Positions 1 to 13,402 are shown, numbered from the stretch's first letter. The stretch is 64,000 bases of DNA from Strongylocentrotus droebachiensis (GCA_035222895.1 JAVYIG010006406.1:54528-118527); one strand, 5' to 3'. Translations and numbers: made by a program. Notes: a model not told the origin generated them from the sequence alone.

Positions 1-1200
1 TAGGATTATTTCTTGAATGCATTGTGCGCTGATTTCGGCTGCCGGAGCTAAAACTAGGGTAATAATTTTCAAGCGCATAGAGATGTTATTTCATCACGCA
101 TATGCGCTATACAAGAACTGAATATTATTATTACTATTCTCTTATCAAACGTATCATGAACATACACGTATTGTTTGTAGTTGCTTACTGCACTGAGAAG
201 CTCATCAGTGTAAATATTGACACTTGCAACGTGTATCAATTTAAGAGATGGCAGTACAATACCTTTATATTCTAATATCTTTATTTGTAACATTTTCATG
301 ATATGCCTACTTTGATATCGATGACACGACCTGTTCATGAAAGATTATTCAAAGTACATGACTGATAGGCTTATCAATATACTTACCAGTGCTTTTATCG
401 ATATCATCTGAATGCATACTATCCAAAGTTAATCTATTCGCCAGTTTACATGTACATACCCTGCAAAACGTGAGCTATTTTTACCCCTTCATAATTACTA
501 TGAATACGTTGCTTCTTTTAGCCGAGATTAATCTATGACGAAATATCGAAGATTAATGTCCCATTTGGGTTATCGCCAACGCAATAAAAATTATTGTCAA
601 ATACAAAAAAATAGGAAATGTCAAATTTCCGACAGTTATTACCGCCACGGTGTACGTGGGAACAAAAAAATACATGCACACCGGGCCCTCAAACTGTGCA
701 TGCACTGGAACATGTCAAGATTTCGAGCAAGTACTGTGATTATATTTGACGCTATTAGTCGGTCACCACAAAAGGAAAATTTCCGATATGATTATGATTT
801 TAGGGGCTTTGCCGGGATAACAATGAAATCAATGGAACGACCTTTCAGAATTCGCGCCTCGAGCTCCGCCGTGTGTAAACACAAACCCAAGGTGAGGTGG
901 GAACGAAGTTTTAGTAGCTAGTAGTATCCAGTGGTAAAAACGTTTAACACTCGGACTTGGTAACATTGTTCAGATGAGAGGAAATGGTGCTAAGGTACTG
1001 GCTTCATTGCTAGATGTAATTAAAGATAATCTGAAAGTTTGAGTGGAAACGGACCATTATTAATGATAAAAACTGGGAAAAACTGATATGATCGATTCCT
1101 TGATTCTCCCAACTGTATTATTATAATTTAATTACATTTTAGGTGAATGTTATATCGTCACAAAGCCAATTATTGGCTCTATATACCATTCCAGACATTT
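1..1200. other. Non-coding region, nothing recognised
   Basis: AT-rich sequence with only short open frames in several registers. I see no splice-bounded exon, no protein family motif and no clear repeat. An open stretch on the plus strand near 535-921 has no recognisable domain and is treated as chance. Confidence 0.5.
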
Positions 1201-1429
1201 AAGTTTTAAAATATTTTTTAAAGCCTGTATTATGTTTTATTTTAATGGGAAAATGGTTGGGAAAATTCAAAAATTGTTTGGGAGAATTTCCTGTTGATGG
1301 TGTCGCACAATGACACCTTCAAAGAAAACCATAAATATCTTTGTGGTTTGAGAAATATAAAAAGTAACATTTCATTTCATCGATCACAAACTCATTGTAA
1401 ATAGTCATTTATTGTTTTACTCTTGAAGC

Positions 1430-1605
1430 AAAGTTTACTTTATATTTGTCATAATGTACATGTATATCGCTGTATAACATGTATTTTTTATAATTCATGT
1501 CATGCATTTATGTTATATTGACATTGTCATTGTACATTTATCTTTTGTTTCAATGTTTTCAATGGTGGTGAATAAATAAATTCAATTCAATTCAATTCAA
1601 TTAAT
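1430..1605 (+). repeat. Possible LINE 3' tail ending in (AATTC)n
   Basis: AT-rich stretch ending in GAATAAATAAATTC and then about five AATTC units. Short tandem tails directly after an AATAAA-like stretch are typical of 3' ends of CR1/L2-like LINEs. No reverse transcriptase reading frame is visible upstream, so this is only the tail if the reading is right. Confidence 0.4.
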
Positions 1606-2460
1606 CAAATTGAGTCTTAGTGATTTGATATTAGTATTACTTTACGAATGTTATGTTAATGAAATGCTTTGAATGGCTCAGGAAGATCTTTAACCAAAAA
1701 AAATCAGATCCCAGTCTTTGGTCACAGACTATGTATAGCATTGGTGACTGCGGGAGATTCTAAAAAACTTCATATTTCATGTGGATTATTGCTGAACTTT
1801 ATGAAAGACCCAATTCACCCCGGGATATGCTTACGCGACAATTTCATAGAAAAAAATGGGTGCTAATCCAGCGTTTGAAAACATTGGTTTTTCTCTCTTA
1901 TTTTGCCCCTCTGTACTTTTCGAGGTTGTCAGGGGAACATGGAGGTCGAATCGGACGAAAACCAGAGATTTAATGAGACAATTTGAGGGATTCCTGCTTT
2001 CGTTCGGATGTTCAAGTATTATTACATTGACTATGATCTATTCTGATAAATTTATGTATATATTCCCATGTAATAGTGACGTTTCCTTTATATATTTATT
2101 CTTTTTTGTGGGGCGGGGGACTGGTTGGAATATGTATTCTTTCTTCGGCATCTAGCTAGTAATAATCTTTACCAAATACGGCGATTCATTTTACTGTCTA
2201 TCTTCTTTTATTTTCGATTTTCATTATTTGAAGATTGCTGATTCTATCGTTATTTTGTCAGGATTCATTAATGATAAGGATACCTAATCTAGAGTTACAC
2301 ATTGAGTTCATTTTAGAGGGTGGTGCTAGGAGGGGATTGCTTGAGATTGTGTAGATTAACTTCAGTTTTCGTCTTTCCGTCTACACGACCTCTTGGGGGT
2401 AATCATTGTTAATTATAAGATTTCTTTTCTGTATAATTTATACGCATTATGTGTAGTGAA
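1606..2460. other. Non-coding region, nothing recognised
   Basis: No exon-like or repeat structure recognised. Short overlapping frames between 1669 and 2155 lack splice context and family motifs. Confidence 0.45.
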
Positions 2461-2461
2461 G

Positions 2462-2605
2462 TGTAGTGGTGGTAATATTTGACATGACTGCTAAGAAAGC
2501 ATAAATGCTTGTTAGTAAGCAACCAGAGGACCGACGGCTTTAGGTCCTCTCCGAGAGACCTGGTAATGAGGATTAATGCCTTACCAAAGTATCCAGGCAC
2601 AGGGG
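2462..2605 (-). repeat. SINE-like dispersed repeat, copy 1 (inverted)
   Basis: The reverse complement reads through a block also found at about 14100-14220 and 34230-34325: a TAAGGCATTAATCCTCATTA-like segment, then GAGGACCTAAAGCCGTCGGT, then CTAACAAGCATTTATG and CTTAGCAGTCA. Three interspersed copies in both orientations show a mobile repeat. The 14 kb copy carries a tRNA-like B box, which suggests a tRNA-derived SINE. Confidence 0.65.
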
Positions 2606-2615
2606 CATGCATGCT

Positions 2616-4930
2616 TATTCTCGTTCTATTAGAGATTTTACAGATGCCACTTAATCAATCGTAGTATTTGCCGTTATTGCATTCAAATACGTTTCATGAT
2701 TGCTTCGGGAATCCTCTACAACTCTAGTTTAACTTTAGATACATGGATCTATATTTTACAAAGAGTTGTGACTCATGTTTACTAACCTGGTTATGTAAGG
2801 TAGGCCTATACCGTTTTCGTCTCATATTCTTTATTATTATCAGACAATGTTGCGCATTTCTGCAGTAATCCCAACAAAAATGAACACCTGCTAACCCGAA
2901 TATTACCGGACTCGGCGCTTTGTTCATCCAATTTAGAAAATGGAATTCTCAGAGTTATGTATTTCCCTATAACAGCAGCTCCTTCTGGACATCAACGTCC
3001 ATTGTAAAGTGAGGCATTTTAACGGCAAATCAAATGATTTCATTTATGATGGAGAGATTTGAGAAGGGGTTTCCATATTATCCGTGCCGCTTTCGACCCT
3101 TCTCCAAGACCTCTAACACGCCTGACCCACATCTTCTAATTCTCCTGTGAATATGAAATAATAAAGAACAAACTCTGGTCACCATTTTTGCAGGTATACA
3201 GCGCCTCACTCAATCCACACGCATTGAATGGATTAAAGCTTAAATACAAAGAATTTAAAGGAGGGTTTGGGGGTTCTTACCACCAGGGATTAAGCGAGTG
3301 AGTTTTTCTTTATATGAATCATATTGATTTTGGAACCTTTCAAGATCAAGCTGCCTCTCTGCTTCATTGTCTGGAGCCTGGTTTTGTTTTATTTGATTTG
3401 ATGTTTGTAAAATTAGATGATAATGGTGACAAACTAGAGGGTGAGAACTCCAACGCCAGAGACAGATAAATATACGCGTAGAAAGAAAAAGAACAGAATA
3501 TGTTAAAGAATATTATCCAGAGACCTTACATCGATTACAGAAATATTTTCCAGAACACCGATCATTGAAGTTTGAACAAGACAATGGGAGGGAGAGGTAT
3601 ATGAAAACATCTTAGCTTAATTTCAATTTGCTTTCCCCCTTTCACCCGTGCAGGAGAGAGAGAGAAATCAGGAGAGGAGGGAGTGAGGCGAAGGGGGAGA
3701 GGGGGAGGGGGAGATAGAGGGGGGGGGGGGGGGTAGATACATGAGAATTATGATATTTTTCTCCCCTGACAAAGGAAATATAACAAATCGATGGCATTTG
3801 ATGTACTTGTTAACATCTATAAACATGTATTTAATAAACCATCTCAGAAACAAGTTTCAGCATAGCTCTAAGACCTCTAAACACCACCCTTCCACTTTTG
3901 ATATTTCTGTATCGCTGGTAATAGTGCTTGGAGGTATGTTTGTGATACGTCTCATTTTCCAAAATGCTATAGCTTCCGAATCCAAAACTTCTTTTTCCAA
4001 CCATTTCAATAAAATTATCAGTGTTTATTTATTCAGGAAAGCAAGTAGCAATTTTGATATTTACTGTGTTATTTTCAATTTCCGCTTCAAATTTAAATCA
4101 ATTACCTTCTATACCTTCTAATGCTTTGTAGGTGTAAGTGCGGCACTATATCACTTTCTCCGGTCCGAATATGAGCTACACTGTACTATTAAGAATAACA
4201 CTCATCGTGTAGGTTGGAAAAATGTTATTGTTTAATCTCAGCAAAACAATTTGGGGGACGATATTCTAACCTTGATCACATCAGCATAATGGTAGGAGGG
4301 ATAATTCTTGAAGTCCAACAATTTCTTTATCACCTAAAAACAAAATGATCCGTCTAGCTTGTGTTATCTTTAGACCCCCCACCTTCTTTTTTTCTTTTTT
4401 ATTCGGCTACTATATACGATTATTTGTATTTACCAATTCAGACTTCCAGAGTAGCATGAATTTGAATTTTATAAGTTAACTTCATTCATATACATGAACA
4501 TTTTGTTACACAAGACGTATATAAAACAATTATATAAACAAGAAAATCAACAAGTGGTATAGTTTCTCGAGTAATCACAATTTAACAATAAACATTGTAG
4601 CTTGTATATACAGTGGTAAGTGAATTTACCATAAACAAAACAATTATTTTTTAGAAAATCTAAATTTCTTGAATATTATTCATTTTCTTTGCTCTTGACC
4701 CATTCCTGCTGAGGCCTGTCGTAGCAATTTCCATTATTCATTGTGACGTCCTATTAGCACAATTCATGCTGACGGTTTCTGATTGGACAACAATATAACA
4801 ATTTCCGTTAGAAAATATATGTGTCATTTGTTTCCATTACCCGATATTCAATGGAAAACAGAATATGTTTATTTTTAGCAGGTCTATAGACTTAAGTTGA
4901 AATATGGAAATGCACTGATGAAACAAAGAT
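2616..4930. other. Non-coding region with a purine-rich microsatellite
   Basis: Apart from the GA/G tract near 3655-3732, I see nothing identifiable. The plus-strand frame at 3741-4121 has no domain and no splice signals that would make it an exon. Confidence 0.45.
3653..3733. repeat. GA-rich microsatellite ending in poly-G
   Basis: (GA)n and GGGGA-type units run into an uninterrupted G tract of about 13 bases. Such tracts recur across the window, often in introns. Confidence 0.8.
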
Positions 4931-4939
4931 ATTTTTGTT

Positions 4940-5225
4940 TTGTTGCGATCGAATCTATTTCATAATAATTTCATAATTCATAAATTTAGACCAAGTATGA
5001 CATTATTGATTATGTTTCAGCTAAATAACAACGAACTGCCCCAGGCACTATCTTACTTGTTTAAGAAAAGAAATCAAGTCCACGAATATTCTACCCGACA
5101 GGCGTTTTCCTATCACCTTCCTAGAACGAGAACATGTATATTATATTCATTTTCAATATGTTGTTACACTCTTTGTAAAATGAGATATTTTGTGGAAACC
5201 AATAAACTATCTATCTATCTTAATA
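4940..5225 (+). mobile_element. Truncated LINE remnant (reverse transcriptase C-terminal region and 3' tail)
   Basis: The plus-strand translation contains NNNELPQALSYLF followed by VHEYSTRQAFSYHLPRTRT. This matches the pattern near the end of CR1/L2/Jockey-type ORF2 proteins: a short helix with LP, then an H-x-Y-x-TR motif, then a P-R-T stretch. About 80 bases further the sequence ends in AATAAACTATCTATCTATCT, a (TATC)n tail typical of such LINEs. The usual G-x-x-L-W-N segment is missing, so this is a degenerate 5'-truncated fragment. Confidence 0.6.
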
Positions 5226-5707
5226 AGTTATAATGCTAAAAAAAAGACATTGGTCGTTTTTTTTTAAATTTAGTTTGGTTTCTTAATGATCTAGTTTATT
5301 TCGACATGAATCGACGACATTTTGGCCATGACAGACTCTACGTCGAAGGAAAAAGAATTCGTTTGAAATATCAGGGCATTTAAAACAGAAGTCGCGAGAA
5401 TTTCGCCAGTGCCTGTAAACAAACATCATTGTATTCATTAGTTTTACTAACCTTATTTACGTAACAGCTTTCATTGCTCCTAGTCATGAATAAGTTCTTT
5501 TGGGGGAGGGGGTAGACTGGACGTTAACTGCAGCAAGTTGCAGCAAAACACTACCGTTAAAGACATACCTAATTTCAAGGTGCAATCAGTGTTTTAGAAG
5601 AACATAACGTTGATTTGGCAGGCTATCACATATCCAATTACCATATCTCAACCTGGATGTCAAATTTCAAGACATAAATTCATGTTTCTGCTAATTTTGT
5701 TTTGCAG

Positions 5708-5842
5708 CAAGTAATTGGTAAACTGATAAGTGTTTGGCAAACTATCAAAGGCGTAAGAATATACGCTTCGTTTTTGCAAATATTCATCTCTGATGGGCGG
5801 TCACTCTCCGACGTAGAAAATACAACATCAAACTATTCAAAG
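5708..5842 (+). pseudogene. Possible degenerate C-type lectin domain, middle exon
   Basis: A strong acceptor (TTTTGTTTTGCAG) at 5707 and a donor-like AAAG|GTACGA bound 135 bp, which is open in phase 0 for 45 residues. The translation has VIGKLISVW and later FISDGRSLSDVEN, aligning loosely with the middle exon of gene B CTLD1 (VISQL, then VWSDGS). The expected WIGL core is eroded to RIYAS. I found no first CTLD exon upstream. It could be a pseudogene fragment, a diverged gene or chance. Confidence 0.35.
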
Positions 5843-6119
5843 GTACGATGCACTTTTCCTCGAATAAATATAAATATTTTACTTAATTGAGAATCCTTCC
5901 GTTTACGTTTCATTGAAATAAATCTCGTGACAACCCAAACGGGGAACAATTTTATGTTTAGTTTTTAAAAATGTCCACTCATATGTTGTTTTTGTTATGT
6001 TGTCTGAGAAGAAGCGGGAAGTTGACGTGTTTTGATATCAGAATCATATTTATGATTGATAAGGATTGGGAAACACGGTCCACTGCACAATTCGTTATCG
6101 CGTGCTTGCGAATAAACAG

Positions 6120-6245
6120 GTGTATGTCTGGTACTTTGATGCATTATGTCTTTACATTAGATCCGGGGTCATATATCTTTCTTCGAAAAATAGTATGAAT
6201 GGAATGGTACCATTTAATATTTTCCCATATATTTGTCGAGATCCT
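6120..6245 (+). pseudogene. Possible degenerate C-type lectin domain, last exon
   Basis: An acceptor-like AATAAACAG precedes 126 bp open in phase 0, which joins in frame to the 5708-5842 block. The 3' end reads MVPFNIFPYICRDP and is followed by GTAAGT; a second GTAAGT lies 10 bp further. This resembles a CTLD C-terminus (V-x-C-x-x-x-x-PYIC-x-x-P), but the penultimate disulfide cysteine is Phe. Gene B CTLD exons end in phase 1, not 0, which counts against a functional relation. Confidence 0.35.
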
Positions 6246-6255
6246 GTAAGTAAAT

Positions 6256-9200
6256 CTGTAAGTGTCACATGTTTTTTGTTATCTTGAGTGTATTGTCAGG
6301 ATATTATTCTGTTATTATCCTCAGCTTTTTGTGTTTTCATATACGGTATACATGCAGTAACAGGTGCTGTATCTTCATTCCTTCCTGGGGTATAGGCGTA
6401 AAACATAATCCTATAATTCCTAAAGCACTAATCTCATTTTATCAAACATTGTGTGATATAAATTCACGAGAGCTGAGTAATCGTCATAATTTTCATCTGA
6501 ACCAGGTCACCTTATACTTCATCGCCATACCGACAGATATGATAAAAGAGCTATATGGTATAGCGTGAACATCGACAGGTGTATATTCGCATTCTTCAGC
6601 AAATTTTATCTTTGCTTTTAGCGACTAAACAGATTATAACATAAACATAACAAGGTTGCTCTTGATATGGGGAGATGTACGATCACGCCCCTGACGTATT
6701 GTCCTTCTAAAGCTCTATTCTCACCAACAGGCCACAGAAGTGTCAGAGAAAGATATCAAGTGACATTTCGATTATCATCTTGCCCTTTCAACTTCCTTCA
6801 TCCCATATTAATATAAAGAGGTCGAGCGGAAATATTCCCTCCAGTCATAGGCCATCATTTGAGATGTTTGTTCAAATTCTTTAACGGAAAATTATCTTCC
6901 ATGTTAGGACGTGTGTGGTCTGTGATGTGGAGGCGTTACCCCTATCAACCGCATCTCTTATCCTCCTATCTTTGGACGTTGCAAAGGAGCGAATCACACC
7001 TGTGACGTTCTATCCGATTGAACTGTTGGCAAATCATAAATAATTTGACCAAAAAAATTGGCAACTTTCTTATGTGTTTCCGATACTGTTTGGATCGTTA
7101 ACAGTCTCAGGTATAATATTTCTATTTCAAAGATATGAATTTCTAACTTTCATTAAGTCCCTATCTGATGACCCTTTCACCTATTTTTTTTTTTTTAATT
7201 CTGTCTTTTCCTTGGTCAATATTATAGTAATAATGACTGCTTTGAGTAGTTGTTTTTATACGCTCAAGGGCAGGTTACAATCGTGCTATTGCCCGAGGCT
7301 TGCCGAGAACTCTAGAACTATTACATGGGTTTGGCATTTTTCGTTTATTTACGGGAATGGCTAAAACCACGACTGCAATTTCGACCAATCAGATGGCTGG
7401 ATTTCTTAAGTGAGGTATATAATACTTTATATTCTAATATTCTTCAAGTCCAGCTTGCTGTATATAGAAATTGTTTTACTATTTTTTTTCTCCATTGGTT
7501 ACAGTAACTCCATCTCTCTGACAAATATCGGTTTAATAAGATAAGTTTAAAATTTCACGTCTCAAGCTTGTTGCCATGGATACCATCTGTATGTAATTAT
7601 CATCGTCTTTTCCTGCTGTATTTCTGATGAAATATTGGAACAGATCAATGATATTTTTCCAAATTCCTTTTCAAATCGGCTGCATGCATTGCGTCAAACC
7701 TAAATTTCGGATAGCACAGACATACCATCAACACGATCGAAAATATTTAGGGTGGAGCTGGAAATAACGTGATACTTGTGATTGCCAACAAACAGAAATC
7801 CCTGCAAATAGTCAACATTTCACACGATTATTTATTTTTGATAGCTTTTCCACGCTTTCGTTCTACTTGTTGGAATTGATCGCATTGCTGAAATGTGAGT
7901 GACGTCACGTGAAAATAGAAGGTGTGAACCGTGTTTCCAAGTTGTCATGGAAATCATATATTCTCTAGCTATCGACGTCTATTTTGAAAGCAGTTGTCAT
8001 GCAAAACAAACGAATTTTGAAAAGAAACATTGGAGATTTGCGATTGTTTCAACAGTCAGATTGATCCAACATACAATACAAATGTGATGTACAGATGTAA
8101 AAGTATTTTTTTCTTTCAAATTTAAGATTTAGTTGAGAGAAAAATTAAACTGTCCTGGATGACATATTGTTAAATCTTATCAATCTAATTCTTCCTACTG
8201 TTGATATACTATACTGTGTAGATCGTAAAATCAAAGTTATAATGATGTTGATGTGTGAGTTTTACTAATTTCTAAATAATATAGAGCGGGCAAAAAACTT
8301 TGATTGAGTTTGAGAATCTCATTGTTTCCTCTATCCTCCCCACCTCGTATTAAAAGTAGGTCAAAAAACATACATCCCTAAAGTATCAAACGTCAGCCCT
8401 CCAGTTCACAATGGAAAAAGACAAATACTACAGTGGTTTAATGAGTTTCCTCTTGTCTATATATTTCGGTAATCCTGGATAATTGCCACAAACCGAACCC
8501 CCGGATGTACCTAAACACCGTGCCCCACGTATAAGCTAGATTCAATTAGATCCTAATCATACCGTGTTTCGATTCATTCATATAACATTCTTGGATTTTT
8601 GCCATGTTTTTATTATGGTCAATAACGAATTACCGAATTGGTCTGATGAATGCGTATGAGCATGATTGATACTCTCGAATCCCTAATTTTAACAGATTTG
8701 AAAAGTGTTAAATGGAACCCACAAACATGTATAGTTAAGAAAAGAAGACGAACTTGGACTTTGATGGTGGAGACAAAAGAAATCTTTTCATTTTCCATGA
8801 ATTCAATTTTTTTTAACGTTTTTCATTTTCTTGGGGGGGGGGGGGGGGATTTGTGTGTTTACGAACGTGCTAAAAGAAATTATATGAAAACGAAATCAGT
8901 TAAAACTTAAAAGCACGATCATCAGCACTTGATTTTCGAGAAACGTCGATTTAGGATTAAAGACTTACCCCATGGTATTTTCTAGCTATTCGCAGGTAAA
9001 GTCTAGTCTGCAATTTGACGGGAAAAGGGGGAATATAATAATATTATTACTAAATATCTTAATGCTTCGTATAACAATCTCTCGATATACATGACATAAA
9101 TGATATCGCAAAGGCAGAAAGAAAGATAATTTCTTACCACTAAAAGGCAACCATAAAGATGCAAAAGCATACCTAACCGTTATAGCGGTAGGGAGATCAG

Positions 9201-9340
9201 AATTATTTTGATCCATTTAGTTTCTGATGTTCCTCTATATCGTAAACTGATACGTTAATGCAGGGGGTCGCAATATACCAGACCCCCTGAAATTGAATTT
9301 GACGTGTACCAGCCACACATTAATCTCAGAGATATGATGC
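6256..9340. other. Non-coding region, nothing recognised
   Basis: AT-rich, with a poly-G tract of about 15 bases near 8834-8849 and a 9-bp stem with an 11-base loop at 9261-9289. No exon or transposon boundary recognised. Confidence 0.45.
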
Positions 9341-9367
9341 CGATTGACTGGATTTTGTCAACTCCTC

Positions 9368-9493
9368 CCATCTCTCTCTCTCTCTTTCTCTCTCTTTATC
9401 TTGTTAATTCTCTCTCAATCCCATTCTCAAACTCTCTCTCTCTCTCCCTCTCTGCTCGTTCTTCCTCTTTGTCTCTTCGTCTGTTCTCTATTT

Positions 9494-9535
<42 letters not shown>

Positions 9536-9552
9536 TCTCTCCCTCTCTCTAA
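9368..9552. repeat. (TC)n microsatellite
   Basis: Imperfect then nearly perfect CT dinucleotides, longest run around 9497-9540. Long Leu/Ser open frames over it are artefacts of the repeat. Confidence 0.9.
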
Positions 9553-12500
9553 CCATGGACCTCTAACCCGTTTACTTTCCACCAAATGTAATTTTAGTAT
9601 GCAGCCCCTCCCATCATACTCTGATCCCGTTTTCCAATCCTGTCCTATTTGCTATGAAGCAAATATTTCTTTCTAGTTTTAAAATCTTCAACTTTGTTTT
9701 GTCGTGGATGTGCGTCTCTTTGTATCAGTCAGTTTGCCAAGGGATACGTCATCTGTTCCACTTTCTCTCTCTAACTCTTTACCTGCCTCTCTATATGCCT
9801 CTCTCGTTTTCTTTCATCTTCATTTTCTTTCTCTCCCTCTTTCACTCTCATCATTACCTGTCATAGTTTGATTCATCCGTCTTTCAATCAATCTCCCAAC
9901 AACTGCATTATAATCAAAACAACTTTTCTAGTTTCCTATTTTCCCTTTTTATTATTATTTTGTTAAACAATGGTTTCATGTTGGGCGTTACTCCCATTCA
10001 AAGAAATAAAATACCAGGTAATATCCACAGTATACCTTCAATTTGACATCGCATATTTTGAAAGAAAAGTACTCGTCACCCTAAAAGTGTCATTTTTTCA
10101 TATAATTCGTTCCTATCATGTGTCGGTGAATATGAAACCATGAATAATTCGGCTTATTTGAGAAAAAGAGGAGAACGATCAGTGACGTATATTTGTCGTT
10201 TGTTGACCTTGAAATAGATGCATGTCAGAAGTTTTAAAGCAGTTTCCCACCAAAAAAATATATATCACGTAATTAAAGAGAAAAATGGAAGGCGTCTATC
10301 CATATCTTAGTACTCTGTTCCCACGACAACTTTCATCGTGGGTTCATTAATATCTTTTAAATGACCGTAATTGTGACTTTAATCTCTACAGGCAAACATC
10401 CAGAAACGACGCGTTTCTGAAGTTAGTGGTTTTATTCCGGTTAGCAGCTGTTTAGCTCAGGCTGACATCCAAGAATGATCACGATGTATTCGAGAGAGTA
10501 GTGTTCATTAGATATATTTATGAGAGGCACCTCTAACAACTTGGTCATGGTCATTAACTTTAGAGACAATAATAATAATAAGCAGGTCAGTTGCTTTGTC
10601 CAAATGAATCGCAAGTCCTCCAATCAATCACAAGTTGGCAGTCTCCTATCTCCTATGTACATTGATATCAATCGCAAATAAGTTGCGATTAATAAAAATT
10701 CTTTATACGACAGGGTCCAGATTTATGTAAATGAATAGGACAAATACATTTCCAACATATACTGTGCGTAACATCAAGATAAAAAGCTATTGGATGTGTT
10801 ATTAATGCTTTTTATTAATCTTCAAACTATTTTGTTAACGTATCGCTATGGAATATAATATCCTGTACTAACTATATTTACTATAATTCATCTCTTAATT
10901 ACAGCCATTGATAACAGAAGTGTGTGATTTCTTTTCTTGGGTACCACACTAATGATGAAAAGCCAACTACAAATAATATTGGAAAATGACAGAGATAAAG
11001 AAATCGAATGTATCCAATCCAGGCCGGGTTCGGTAACCATGGTAACTGGTATTTCAGTCCATCGCGGTAAAGTTGTAATAATTGATTACTGGTTCAACTT
11101 GTGGCGCCGAGGTCGACTTAGGGTTGTCAGATGGACGGTCCTGAGAGAGCTACGGATTTTGATGAAGGGTATAAATATTTCAAAGACACCATATAGGAGA
11201 TGGTAACATGATCATATCAAAATACCATCCGAAGATGTTAAGGGTCAAAGGTAACAGGACGAGAGAGGAATACACACACAAGGGGCCAAGAAAACGGAAA
11301 GATGAATGCATATAGTCGGATATGAAGCCAATAAGATAACATTCATGAGAACTTACGCAGGATTAAGTACATAATGCTGTAGCACTAATTACATGAATTA
11401 TATCAAGTTAGTTCACTAATTTCCTAAATGAATGTTTCGAACGGTCCTTGGTTTGGGAAAAACTGCATCTAAAAAAAATGTCATGCATTCAAATTTACTT
11501 GGAGAAACAATCACACTTACATTAAAGTGATGAGAACGAAATTAAGAATTATTAGTGTCTTCTTAAACCATAATGAGTAGACGATGATGGAGAATACAAC
11601 AAAGGAATGGGGAAAATATGGGAAGACAGTTTATCTGTCATTGTACAGGGAGCACTCGAAATGGCTTACAAAGAAACAATTTGGTGTCGGAAAGTTTTCA
11701 GACAAAGTATGACTCTCCAATACTTACGTGAAGGTCAAAGTACTTGTACTTGAATAATTAATCCCCTGTGTGGCTGTTAAAACTCGCAAGGGTTCACTTA
11801 GCAAATCACTTGGTCCTTGCCCCTGGATTACACCGAGCAAACTTTAAGATGCTATCGGATATGTGAGAACAGGTACAGGCGGTTCAATCAAAGTTCGACA
11901 GAGATAATGTTCCCCCTTTTGTTTTTAAGGTTTGGTAAAGAAAGAAAGCCAGGATGCCGCCACCAAAGGTCACGATACGTTTCATGTCCCCTTGTGATGG
12001 AGTCGACTTTTAAGAGGCGACAAAAGTTTTTTTGATTGTGCGAAGATATGCCATGAAAACGTACAAATATGAAGCAACCCCGATAAAGTTTCCTCGATTT
12101 GTTGAATCCATATGTTAATGCCCATTTTATTCAATCTAACTTACGAATAATGATGATTGTGTAATCATTCTGGAAACCGTATCTCGGGCGATCTATCGCT
12201 AAAAATGTTTTGAGAACCATAACATTTATGATTTGACAGATGTACACAAAAAAGTACGGCAACCGGTTTAGAAAAAAATACGTGTCTCTGTGACAGTTCG
12301 GCCAGCATGAAGTTCATCAAACCATGTCAGCTCTGCAAACTGGAACTATATAACAGGTCAAGATGTCATGGTATTGGGGTTAAGTCGCAGATTCGAAGGC
12401 AATTTGTAAAAAGAGACTCTGAACAAGCCTTGCGCAAACATTTTTCAAAGATGACATCTAGGATCTTTTGATGTTTCCAGCATATCCTTCACTTTAAACC

Positions 12501-12670
12501 AGACATCGTCTACAATTTAAGGCTCTAGAAAGACACGACGGACAGAGCGGATTTCATATTTTTGGGGAAAATATGTATTTTCATGGATGAATATTAACAT
12601 GTCAGCACGGTATAAACTAAAATATGTTGACCCGTCGGGATACATTTAACTGAATTTGATTCTGAATATC
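9553..12670. other. Non-coding region, nothing recognised
   Basis: A CT-rich patch at about 9755-9850 and otherwise unremarkable AT-rich DNA. The plus frame at 10937-11206 has no motif and no convincing splice sites. Confidence 0.45.
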
Positions 12671-12673
12671 GAA

Positions 12674-13055
12674 TTATGTATTGCCTCATAAATTTGCACC
12701 GATTTTGGTCTCAAGCGTAAGTAAATGCCATTTTCGCTCTTGGAGTTAATTTTACATTTCTTCACCAATCATTATATTTATCCAAAACTTAAATATTAAC
12801 TTTTCAGTTCACCTTGAATAAAGTTCGCTGATGTGTCATGGACATCATTCTAGTTGTTTCTTTGAAATCCAGGGTCATGTTTTTTACTCACTTGTTGTCG
12901 TTATTGTCTTTAGTATTGATTCGGTTCGGATCCAGGGTAGCTTTGTGTGTTTTTTTTCCTCCGAATGTTGCGAAACTTCTCATAATCCCGAGAGGAATTC
13001 TTGGCATGAAACACGACAACGTTAGAGCTTCATCTGTACCGTGTCATTTGCCTGA
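12674..13055 (+). repeat. Tandem duplication, unit 1
   Basis: About 380 bp beginning ATTGCCTCATAAATTTGCAC and ending near GTGTCATTTGCC, repeated immediately downstream with scattered substitutions and indels. Shared blocks include TTTGCACCGATTTTGGT, AATCATTATATTTATCCAAA, TTCGGATCCAGGGTAGCTT and CCGAATGTTGCGAAACTT. Unit 1 has about 45 extra bases after TTTTCAGTT. Open frames are not conserved, so it is probably non-coding. Confidence 0.8.
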
Positions 13056-13058
13056 AAG

Positions 13059-13402
13059 GGATATGCATTGCTTGATAAATTTGCACCGATTTTGGTTTCA
13101 AGCGTAAATAACGGATGTCATTTCTTGTCTTAAAATTGATTTACCTTGGAACATGTCGTAACCAATCATTATATTTATCCAAATCTTGAATATTCACTTT
13201 TCAGTTTCTTTGAAATCCAGGATCATATTTCAACTCACTTGCTGTCTTTATTGTCTTTAGTATTGATTTGGTTCGGATCCAGGGTAGCTTGGTCGGATTT
13301 TTTCCCTCCGAATGTTGCGAAACTTTTCATAATCCCGAGAGGAATTCTTGGCATGAAACACGACAACATTAGAGCTTCATCTGTACCGTGTCATTTGCCA
13401 GC
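13059..13402 (+). repeat. Tandem duplication, unit 2
   Basis: Second copy of the unit that begins at 12674, in the same orientation and directly adjacent. Homology stops after GTGTCATTTGCC near 13400, where the sequences diverge. Confidence 0.8.

Noticed and set aside
9261..9289. 9-bp perfect stem with 11-base loop (CAGGGGGTC / GACCCCCTG)
   Set aside because: Short, isolated and without a gene nearby; expected by chance in 64 kb or a remnant of a longer repeat.
9304..9676. Two overlapping Ser/Leu-rich open frames
   Set aside because: They are translations of the (TC)n microsatellite.
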